Position numbers and translations under genes: made by a program. DNA of 7,233 bases, from assembly GCA_041485845.1 (NCBI GenBank), contig JBGPKH010000474.1:1-7233 (forward strand), in the 5' to 3' direction. Below are positions 1 to 5,570 of the stretch, piece after piece. The notes beneath the pieces were generated by a model, which was given only the letters and a program-made list of their open reading frames with translations, was not told the origin of the DNA and did not search any database. This DNA comes from OMOG01 sp041485845. Lineage in GTDB: Bacteria; Acidobacteriota; Terriglobia; Bryobacterales; Bryobacteraceae. Each line of letters begins with the position of its first letter. Positions within the stretch are counted from its first letter, which is position 1.

Positions 1-1081
1 CAAGTTCGGTCACGAGCACGTCGGCCGAGATATCCACGCCCGCCTCGACAACCTGAGTCGCCACAATAATTCTGTTACTGCCAGGTTTGCAATGCTCGCG
101 CGCGAGGAACTCGGTCGTCCACTGTCTCCGCTCCGCCCCGCGGAACCGTGAGTGGACGAGCCGTAGCTCCGCACCATCGAGAAGAGGATCGTTCTTCTTC
201 AGCCTTGCGAGCGCCGTATGCAGTTCGCGGGCGCTTCTCACTGTGTTCGTGACCGCGAGAGTGATCCCGCCCTGGGTAGCTCTGTGGGTGTTGGCGACGA
301 TGTCGGCCCAGGTTTGCGCCTTGGCGTCGTCGACCGCCGGTACGTGCTCGACGCGGATCGCCTTCTCTACCGTCCAAAGGGGCCCCGTCTGCTCGGGCGG
401 CTCAAGCTGGACGATCGGAAGCGAATCTACATCGGTCAAGGCCGGTGCGCGGCACAGCCAGTTGCGTTGCAACGTTGCGCTCATCCACCATGTCCGACGC
501 GGGCGCGGTAGCTTGCCATCATGTTCGTCGGTGCTGGCAAAAGCTTGGAGCTGCGCACTGGTTGCTAGACCGACGTCCATGAGCTGGATTTCGTCCATCA
601 CCCAAAGGCAATCAACGTTCAGCAGCCCATGCTCCATCGGCCATCGCGCGCGACCCGCGCCGTAGCCCCGGTTGAGCGCCCGCGAAAGAAGCATGTCTTG
701 GGTGCCAATCAGGACGGCGCTACGTTCGGGCTCAAGGTGCCAATCGGAGGGGGACAACCCGCCGAGCAGAACATGGACGCCCACTTCGCGCGTGAGATCC
801 GCGCGTTCGAGCCATTCCTTGACGGCACGTTCCGTCTGCTCCACAAGAGTGCGCATCGGTAGGCAGAGCACGATGCGTCGCGGCCAGTCATTCTTTCCGT
901 GATGCACACGGTTCCAGAGCCACGCGATCGTGACTCCGGCAGTCTTGCCAAACCCAGTGGGAATGCGAATGAGCCGGTTCCTGCAGACGCTGTCCCGCGC
1001 CAAACGCGCCTGCCAATCATGGGGCCTAGTTTCGTCACCGAGCGCCTGCGCGAAGAATGCCTCGAAAGACGCCGCAGTCAT
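1..1081 (-). CDS. cas3: Cas3-type CRISPR helicase, N-terminal 360 residues (gene continues off the left edge); probably type I-G/I-U
   Basis: Cas3 is the ATP-dependent 3'-5' DNA helicase of type I CRISPR interference, recruited by Cascade to unwind target DNA. One uninterrupted minus-strand frame runs from ATG at 1081 to base 2. Superfamily 2 motifs appear in order: Walker A IPTGFGKT (residues 40-47, K46), Walker B DEIQ (163-166) inside WVMDEIQLMDVGLATSAQLQAF-like sequence, motif III SAT (201-203), TNTVRSA (278-284), VHSRF (309-313) and motif V VATQVVEAGVDI (340-351). Motif VI would lie just beyond the edge. The start is fixed: an in-frame TGA at 1105-1103 precedes it, with no GTG or TTG between. 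Walker A begins about 40 residues in, so there is no N-terminal HD nuclease domain. That, and DEIQ instead of DEAH/DEVH, fits type I-G, where as I recall the HD domain is C-terminal; a separate Cas3'' is possible. Hand counts of sample rows give about 55-63% GC, against 67-75% in serA. The helicase call is firm; the subtype is inferred. Confidence 0.92.
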   Translation of the reverse strand, partial: MTAASFEAFFAQALGDETRPHDWQARLARDSVCRNRLIRIPTGFGKTAGVTIAWLWNRVHHGKNDWPRRIVLCLPMRTLVEQTERAVKEWLERADLTREVGVHVLLGGLSPSDWHLEPERSAVLIGTQDMLLSRALNRGYGAGRARWPMEHGLLNVDCLWVMDEIQLMDVGLATSAQLQAFASTDEHDGKLPRPRRTWWMSATLQRNWLCRAPALTDVDSLPIVQLEPPEQTGPLWTVEKAIRVEHVPAVDDAKAQTWADIVANTHRATQGGITLAVTNTVRSARELHTALARLKKNDPLLDGAELRLVHSRFRGAERRQWTTEFLAREHCKPGSNRIIVATQVVEAGVDISADVLVTEL

Positions 1082-1113
1082 GCGCCGTCCCCGAGGGCCG
1101 CATCATACAAACT

Positions 1114-1203
1114 CAGTGACATGTCCCCACTTCCCTCAAACTGGCGCGCGCTGAACTCGATCTCCGACCGAATTGTGCGCTCGCTCACGTGGAAATGTCA
1201 GTG
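1114..1203. repeat. Imperfect inverted repeat of 13 bp (TGACAT core), possible mobile-element remnant
   Basis: The left arm (1114-1126) reads CAGTGACATGTCC. The right arm (1191-1203), read on the minus strand, is CACTGACATTTCC; 11 of 13 positions match. The arms are separated by 64 bp, making a 90-bp unit with no coding content. TGACAT-rich terminal repeats of this style occur at the ends of some IS21-like elements, and short elements bounded by inverted repeats can be MITEs. I saw no target-site duplication and no transposase fragment, so the element identity is speculative. The repeat itself is directly visible. Confidence 0.4.
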
Positions 1204-1213
1204 TATCAACTCT

Positions 1214-1230
1214 AATGGAGCAACTCCATT
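1214..1230. repeat. Perfect 7-bp hairpin with 3-base loop upstream of cas3
   Basis: AATGGAG (1214-1220), loop CAA, then CTCCATT (1224-1230). One wobble pair (1213/1231) and one C-G pair (1212/1232) can extend the stem to nine. No T run follows on either strand, so it is not a classical intrinsic terminator. It could be an operator upstream of cas3, a weak terminator for tRNA read-through, or chance. Confidence 0.5.
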
Positions 1231-1326
1231 GGCTGGCAAATTTGGTCTTCAGGCCATTCTCACGGCAACTGAGGGCATGGCAGAAAACGGTGGGTTATCC
1301 CAAATGGCACGTAACTCTATGAAAAA

Positions 1327-1401
<75 letters not shown>

Positions 1402-1609
1402 CCTTCGGCGTTTCTTTTGCCCGCGTCATCGCCTAGATCTACAATCTACCGCAGGAACTCGGCAGTCGATCACCTCCATTTGATGCGGCTTGACCGCGTG
1501 ACACAGACTAGACTACCCGGACCCCTTTCCCCGCCCTTCGAACCCTGTCGGGTGGCGTCAGGTGGCACTGCTACTACGCTGAAGGATCTGTGGAGGTGGA
1601 CACCAGGAA
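1402..1609. other. Region without recognisable gene between tRNA-Gly and the FG-GAP fragment
   Basis: About 200 bases in which no frame on either strand gives a recognisable protein. The right end may hold further eroded sequence of the FG-GAP gene, since the frame stays open upstream of 1622, but the residues there do not resemble the family. The tRNA promoter should lie at the left end. No repeat or hairpin of note was seen. Confidence 0.5.
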
Positions 1610-1794
1610 GGTTCGCCAAACTTCTACATCGACCGCAAGTCCTACACCTTCGAAACGGCGGGTTGCGGCGCGGCCTTCCTCGACTACGACAATGGCGGTT
1701 GGCTCGCATCTTCGTGCTGAGCGGCACGACCCTCGAAGGCTCGCCCGGCGCCACCAATCGCGTGTACCAGAACAACCGCGACGCGACCTTCACC
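1610..1794 (+). pseudogene. Relic of an FG-GAP/ASPIC (UnbV-like) repeat protein, frameshifted and truncated at both ends
   Basis: FG-GAP/ASPIC proteins are large, usually exported beta-propeller proteins with calcium-binding DxDxDG loops. Frame 1 (1622-1705) reads FYIDRKSYTFETAGCGAAFL followed by DYDNGGWL. The frame then hits a stop, but shifting at about 1706 continues with IFVLSGTTLEGSPGATNRVY and then QNNRDATFT, ending near 1794. Restoring one base at 1706-1707 rebuilds the family pattern DYDN(D)GWLDIFVLSGT...NRLY-NNRDGTFT, so a single-base deletion is the likely cause. The calcium loop also has G where D is expected. Homology stops abruptly at about 1794, before the usual DVT continuation, and nothing recognisable precedes about 1610. 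Only about 60 residues of a protein that normally has several hundred remain. The family resemblance is from memory of conserved motifs. Confidence 0.75.
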
Positions 1795-1808
1795 GGCTCG
1801 CCGGACGA

Positions 1809-3893
1809 CTACATGATCGCTGCCGGGGGCGCCGGCTCGTTCGGGTCGCCGGCGTTCTTCAGCGGAATCTTGATCAATGCCCAGGCGATCGCCGCCATCA
1901 CGACGATGCCCAAAAGATACGTCGGGTGCGCGAACACCACCGGCACCTTCCAGTCTTCGAAGTTGAACGTCGCGGTGACCAGACCCGCCAGCGCTTCGCC
2001 GGCGATCAATCCGGAGGCCACCAGCACGCCCACATTTTCCACGCGGGCGCTCTGCGCCTCGTTGCAGCCGGCGCGCTGGCGCATCGAGTCCGTGACCCAG
2101 CGGATCATGCCGCCGACGAAGATCGCCGACGTTGTGGCGAACGGCAAGTACATCCCGATGGCCACCAGCATGGGACTCTTCACCCGGAACATGATCATCG
2201 CGATACCCATGAGAATGCCCGCGATCACTAGCGGCCATGCCATGTCGCCGCCCACGATCCCCTGCGCCAGCGACGCCATCAAGCCGGCCTGGGGGGCGGA
2301 GAGCGCCTTGTCGCCGAAGCCGATGCCGCCCTGGTTGATGTTCCCCTGGTTCAGGATCATGAGCGGGAAGTACATCACCACGCTGGCCACCACCACCGCG
2401 ATTAATTCGGCGATCTGAATGGTGCGCGGGGTGCCGCCCAGAAGGTATCCGACCTTGAAATCCTGGAGCAGTTCGCCCGCGACGGCCGAGGAGACGCACA
2501 CGACTGTCGCCACTCCCAGCACCGTGATCACGCCGCCCATCCCGGAAACCCCCATCGAGACCATGAGCAACGCCGCGATGACAAGCGTGGAGAGCGTGAG
2601 GCCGGAGATCGGATTGTTGGACGATCCTATCACGCCCACCAGGTAGCCCGACACCGTGGCGAAGAAGAAACCGACGATGAGCATGATGAGCGCCGCCACG
2701 ATGGCGCCGGCCACCAGGCCCGAGAGGTAGAGGTACAGGAGGCACATCGCGATGAACGTCAGGCCGATCAAACCGAAGACCGTTTTCGAGCTCATGTACC
2801 GTTCGGTGCGGCCCACCGATTCCAGTTGCGGCGCGCCGCCGCGCAGCTCGTCTACCGCCTTCTTCAAGCCGGCGATCAGGTTCTTGCGCATGCGGAACAG
2901 CGTGTAGCAGGTGCCCACCATCATTCCGCCGACGGCGATGGGGCGAACGATAAAGCGCCACACCGCGTTCGCCAGCCCAAGCCAGCTTTCCTCGTTGCTG
3001 TTCGCCGGAAGATAGTTCTGCAACTGCGGTCCGAGGAAGAAGATCAGCAGCGGGATCAACAGGCCCCAGGCAATGATGCTTCCCGAGAAGTTGAGCGCCG
3101 AGAGTTCGGGGCCGATGATGTATCCCACGCCGATGTACGCGGGGCTCACCGAGGGCGCGGCGCAGGTGGAGACTCCGCCGGCGCCCAGCACCTGGTTGGT
3201 ATTCAGCCCGCCGAGCCGCAGCCGGCTCTGGCCCAATTGCCCGACGCGGAAGAAGAAGTCGCGATCGGCAGCGAACACATTCAGCGTGCCGGCCAGATAG
3301 ACCAGCGCACCGAAGCCCATATTGTAGAAGAGATACTTGGCGGCCCGGGCGCCGGCCTGCCCCGCCTTATGGATTTCGGCGGCAGCCACCGATTCGGGAA
3401 AGGGCAATTCCGGATCTTCCACCATCACGCGGCGAATGAGCGACACGAATAACACGCCCAGCACCGATCCGACGATCATCAGCGAGGTGGCCTTCAGGTA
3501 ATTGGGGTCCGCCGCGAGCGCCCCCAGACGGCCCCAAAAGCCCAGATCCTTAGGGATTACCGGCGGCGCCCACGCGTGCACCAGGTAGAATGCCGGCAGC
3601 GTGAACACTGCCCCCGCCGCGACGGACTCGCCGATCGACCCGGCGGTGCGCGCGATGTTCTCTTCCAGGATCGAGCCTTTACCCAGTCGCAGCACAGCCA
3701 TCGCGATCACCGCCGCCGGATAAGTGGCGGCGATGGTCTGGCCCGCGCGCAGCCCGAGGTAGGCGTTCGCCGCGCCCAGAACCGCGGTCAGGACTAGCCC
3801 GAGCAGCAGCGCCCGCCAGGTGAACTCCTGCATCTTCATGTTTTCCGGCACGAACGGCCGGTGCCGGCGCACCGGCTCCGAGGGAGGCGTCAT
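1809..3893 (-). CDS. OPT-family oligopeptide transporter (integral membrane protein)
   Basis: This is a polytopic inner-membrane transporter of the OPT superfamily, whose members move oligopeptides or metal-chelate substrates, generally with protons. The actual substrate cannot be read from sequence. The 694 residues fit the bacterial family (about 600-700). A short cytoplasmic N-terminus is followed by many hydrophobic segments. Family-like features include NAYLGLRAGQTIAATYPAAV near residues 43-62, ELPFPESVAAAEI around 160-172, and the conserved NPISG at 427-431 followed by LTLSTLVIAALLM. The C-terminus is short after the last hydrophobic segment. Its ATG overlaps the yqeY stop as ATGA (3890-3893), so it is probably translated by coupling; a GAGG lies 11 bases before the ATG inside yqeY. 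It is convergent with the FG-GAP relic, which ends about 15 bp from its stop. The family is certain, the substrate unknown. Confidence 0.93.
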   Translation of the reverse strand: MTPPSEPVRRHRPFVPENMKMQEFTWRALLLGLVLTAVLGAANAYLGLRAGQTIAATYPAAVIAMAVLRLGKGSILEENIARTAGSIGESVAAGAVFTLPAFYLVHAWAPPVIPKDLGFWGRLGALAADPNYLKATSLMIVGSVLGVLFVSLIRRVMVEDPELPFPESVAAAEIHKAGQAGARAAKYLFYNMGFGALVYLAGTLNVFAADRDFFFRVGQLGQSRLRLGGLNTNQVLGAGGVSTCAAPSVSPAYIGVGYIIGPELSALNFSGSIIAWGLLIPLLIFFLGPQLQNYLPANSNEESWLGLANAVWRFIVRPIAVGGMMVGTCYTLFRMRKNLIAGLKKAVDELRGGAPQLESVGRTERYMSSKTVFGLIGLTFIAMCLLYLYLSGLVAGAIVAALIMLIVGFFFATVSGYLVGVIGSSNNPISGLTLSTLVIAALLMVSMGVSGMGGVITVLGVATVVCVSSAVAGELLQDFKVGYLLGGTPRTIQIAELIAVVVASVVMYFPLMILNQGNINQGGIGFGDKALSAPQAGLMASLAQGIVGGDMAWPLVIAGILMGIAMIMFRVKSPMLVAIGMYLPFATTSAIFVGGMIRWVTDSMRQRAGCNEAQSARVENVGVLVASGLIAGEALAGLVTATFNFEDWKVPVVFAHPTYLLGIVVMAAIAWALIKIPLKNAGDPNEPAPPAAIM

Positions 3894-4336
3894 GCGAGTT
3901 TGGACCTCACCTTTTCACTCAACGCTTTTCCGTCCACGGTCTTTCCTTTCAGCTTGGCCTGCGCGGCCTTCATCACCACGCCCATCTGCTTGAGCGAAGT
4001 CGCGCCGGTTTCGGCCAGGGCCTCCGCGATTGCGCTATCGATCTCCTGTTCGCTCGCCCCGGCGGGCAGGTAGCTTTCGATCAGCACGCGCTCGGCTTCT
4101 TCTTTTTGGGCCTGCTCCGTACGGCCGGCCTTGTGGAACATCTCCGCGGCATCGGTGCGTTGCTTCACCAGCGACTTGAGGATCTGCATCTCGGCCGCTT
4201 CGTCGAGCGGCTTGGGCGAATCCACCTTCGCCTTCATCAGCGCCGCCTTGATCATGCGAAGCGCGCTGAGCCGCGCTTCGTCCCGGCTCTTCATGGCCGC
4301 AACCATGTCTTTCTGCACCTGGTCTATGAGGGGCAT
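3890..4336 (-). CDS. yqeY: GatB/YqeY domain protein
   Basis: A 148-residue soluble, mostly helical cytoplasmic protein that is a full-length match in style to the YqeY family. YqeY resembles the C-terminal tRNA-contacting domain of GatB, the amidotransferase subunit that makes Gln-tRNA and Asn-tRNA, but stand-alone YqeY has no settled function. Family hallmarks are the N-terminal KSRDEARLSALRMIKAAL block (about 16-33), the central FHKAGRTEQAQKEEAE block, ESYLPAGASEQEI, and the C-terminal GATSLKQMGVVMKA block followed by GKTVDGKALSEKV. It is the first gene of a two-gene minus-strand operon with the OPT transporter (4-base overlap). No Shine-Dalgarno sequence precedes its ATG. A TAGAAT -10 box at 4352-4347 would give a leader of only a few bases, so it may be leaderless or nearly so. 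Confidence 0.92.
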   Translation of the reverse strand: MPLIDQVQKDMVAAMKSRDEARLSALRMIKAALMKAKVDSPKPLDEAAEMQILKSLVKQRTDAAEMFHKAGRTEQAQKEEAERVLIESYLPAGASEQEIDSAIAEALAETGATSLKQMGVVMKAAQAKLKGKTVDGKALSEKVRSKLA

Positions 4337-4376
4337 GATGTCTGCTATTCTAAAAGACTACTCCTCACGATGTACA
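4337..4376. promoter_or_regulatory. Divergent promoter region shared by yqeY (minus) and the aminotransferase-serA pair (plus)
   Basis: Only 33 bp separate the two divergent start codons. On the minus strand, TGTACA (4376-4371) and TAGAAT (4352-4347) with an 18-base spacer make a plausible promoter for yqeY. On the plus strand, TGCTATTCT (4343-4351) looks like an extended -10 box for the aminotransferase, giving a leader of about a dozen bases. The two -10 boxes overlap almost completely on opposite strands, so polymerases should compete. No Shine-Dalgarno is visible for either gene. The -35 of yqeY would lie inside the first codons of the aminotransferase. These are consensus-style matches by eye, not measured. 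Confidence 0.35.
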
Positions 4377-5557
4377 TCAAAAAACAACGTTTATTAACTC
4401 CCGGTCCGACACCTCTCTATCCGCCCGCACTGCACGCCATGATGGCGTCGGACATCCACCACCGCACCGAGGACTTCCGCAAAGCCTATCGCTCGTGCCT
4501 GGCGGACCTCAAAGAGGTGATGGGGACCGCCAACGACGTGCTGATGTTCGCCGCTTCCGGCACCGGCGCGATGGACGCCACGGTTTCGAACCTGTTCTCG
4601 AAAGGCGACAAGGTCATCGTCTGCGTCGCCGGAAAATTCGGCGAGCGCTGGGCCGAAATCGCCCAAGCCTACGGTCTCGATGCTACGGTTCTGACGGTCC
4701 CTTACGGCCAGGTGGTTTCCCCGGCACAAGTGGAAACAGCGCTCGCTCAGGAGCCCGCAACCAAGGGCGTTTTCGTGCAGGCTTCCGAAACTTCGACGGG
4801 CGCCGCTCACGATGTGCGGGCCATGGCGGCCGCGGTTTCGAAAACCCGCGCGATTTTCGTGGTGGATGCCATCACCGGACTCGGCACCATGCCGCTCGAT
4901 ATCGACGGCTGGGGCCTCGACGTGGTGATCGGCGGCTCGCAGAAGGCGTTCATGATTCCACCCGGCCTGGCGTTCCTCTCGATCGGCCCGAAGGCCTGGA
5001 AACTCGCCGATACGGCCACGCTGCCGCACTACTACTTCAACCTGAAGAAGGAAAAGAAGAGCGGCGACGCGGGCGAATCGAGCTGGACTCCTTCCACCGC
5101 CCTGATCCTGGCCCTGGCCGAAGCGCTGCGCTACGTCAAGCAGATCGGTATGTCGAAGCTGGTGGTGAACGCGCAGTTGCTGGCGCAGGCCACGCGAGCG
5201 GCAATGGAACGGCTGGGGCTGGAACTGTTCTCACCAGGCTCGCCCGGCTCGTCGGTGACCGCGGTCAAAGCGCCGGCCGGCCTGGATTCCAGCGTCATCG
5301 TCAAGGAATTCAAGACCCGCTTCGGGGCCGTCATCGCGAACGGGCAGGGCTCCATGAAGGGGCGGATTTTCCGTATCGCCCACCTGGGCTATTTCGATTT
5401 CGCGGATTTGTTTGCCATGGTCGCCGCGTTGGAGATCATTCTCAACGCCAACGGACACCACGTGCGGTATGGAACCGGCGTCGCTGCGGTTCAGGAAGTT
5501 TACGAAAGCGTGGCCGTGAAGCCGAGTGAGACAGGCCTCCTGGCCTGTCGCCCCTGA
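4370..5557 (+). CDS. Class V PLP-dependent aminotransferase (alanine-glyoxylate/serine-pyruvate type); candidate phosphoserine aminotransferase
   Basis: A 395-residue fold-type I transaminase of the alanine/serine-glyoxylate family, which swaps amino groups between small amino acids and 2-oxoacids using pyridoxal phosphate. Signatures are LLTPGPTPL (about 8-16), the phosphate-binding SGTGAMDA block (about 64-71), FVVDAITGLG with cofactor-contacting D166, and GGSQKAF with Schiff-base lysine K192, 26 residues later as expected. The frame is open upstream to about 4106, but that part lies antisense inside yqeY. ATG at 4370 starts exactly where the family does (MYIKKQRLLTPGP). No Shine-Dalgarno is seen. 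serA begins 13 bases after its stop, suggesting an operon and a role in serine synthesis in place of SerC; photorespiratory-type or alanine-glyoxylate activity is equally possible from sequence alone. The last residues, about SETGLLACRP, are encoded by a hairpin and look like an added tail. Confidence 0.9.
   Translation: MYIKKQRLLTPGPTPLYPPALHAMMASDIHHRTEDFRKAYRSCLADLKEVMGTANDVLMFAASGTGAMDATVSNLFSKGDKVIVCVAGKFGERWAEIAQAYGLDATVLTVPYGQVVSPAQVETALAQEPATKGVFVQASETSTGAAHDVRAMAAAVSKTRAIFVVDAITGLGTMPLDIDGWGLDVVIGGSQKAFMIPPGLAFLSIGPKAWKLADTATLPHYYFNLKKEKKSGDAGESSWTPSTALILALAEALRYVKQIGMSKLVVNAQLLAQATRAAMERLGLELFSPGSPGSSVTAVKAPAGLDSSVIVKEFKTRFGAVIANGQGSMKGRIFRIAHLGYFDFADLFAMVAALEIILNANGHHVRYGTGVAAVQEVYESVAVKPSETGLLACRP
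5530..5549. repeat. Perfect 8-bp hairpin at the 3' end of the aminotransferase gene
   Basis: GACAGGCC (5530-5537), loop TCCT, GGCCTGTC (5542-5549). It lies within the last codons of the aminotransferase, ends 8 bases before the end of that gene and 21 bases before the serA ATG. A TTTT follows at 5561-5564, too far from the stem for a standard terminator. It could tune serA expression (attenuation or mRNA protection) or be a copy of a dispersed palindromic repeat that has extended the coding region. Confidence 0.6.
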
Positions 5558-5570
5558 CGTTTTCTGACTT

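Larger units (their letters stand above)
1082..1326. other. Noncoding stretch between cas3 and tRNA-Gly, probable cas3 upstream region
   Basis: I see no convincing gene here. The right half (about 1201-1320) is roughly 48% GC by hand count, well below the flanking genes. On the minus strand, TATGAT at 1107-1102 is a possible -10 box for cas3, about 20 bases before its ATG, but no good -35 is seen at the right spacing. A GGGGA stretch about 6 bases before the ATG could serve as a weak ribosome binding site. The stretch also holds a 7-bp hairpin and a TGACAT inverted-repeat pair, listed separately. A short T run (1326-1322 on the minus strand) follows the tRNA CCA end but has no hairpin of its own. 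Confidence 0.55.

Noticed and set aside
87..665. Plus-strand 192-codon open frame
   Set aside because: It is antisense to the clear Cas3 motifs on the minus strand; its composition (Ser/Arg/Ala rich, low complexity) is that of a shadow frame.
1537..1545. TTCGAACCC, resembling the T-loop sequence of a tRNA
   Set aside because: The flanks form no T-stem or acceptor stem, and no other tRNA arm is present.
1794..1805. CCGGC-TC-GCCGG palindrome beside the OPT stop codon
   Set aside because: The loop is too small and no T run follows; probably GC-rich chance.
1417..2418. Plus-strand 333-codon open frame
   Set aside because: Its first part covers the second half of the FG-GAP relic; the rest is antisense to the OPT transporter, which has firm family motifs.
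1684..2961. Minus-strand 425-codon open frame
   Set aside because: It is an alternative frame inside the OPT gene, rich in Arg/Gly/His and lacking membrane segments; a GC-rich shadow.
4106..4369. Upstream in-frame extension of the aminotransferase
   Set aside because: It is antisense to yqeY, and the family N-terminus begins at the ATG at 4370.
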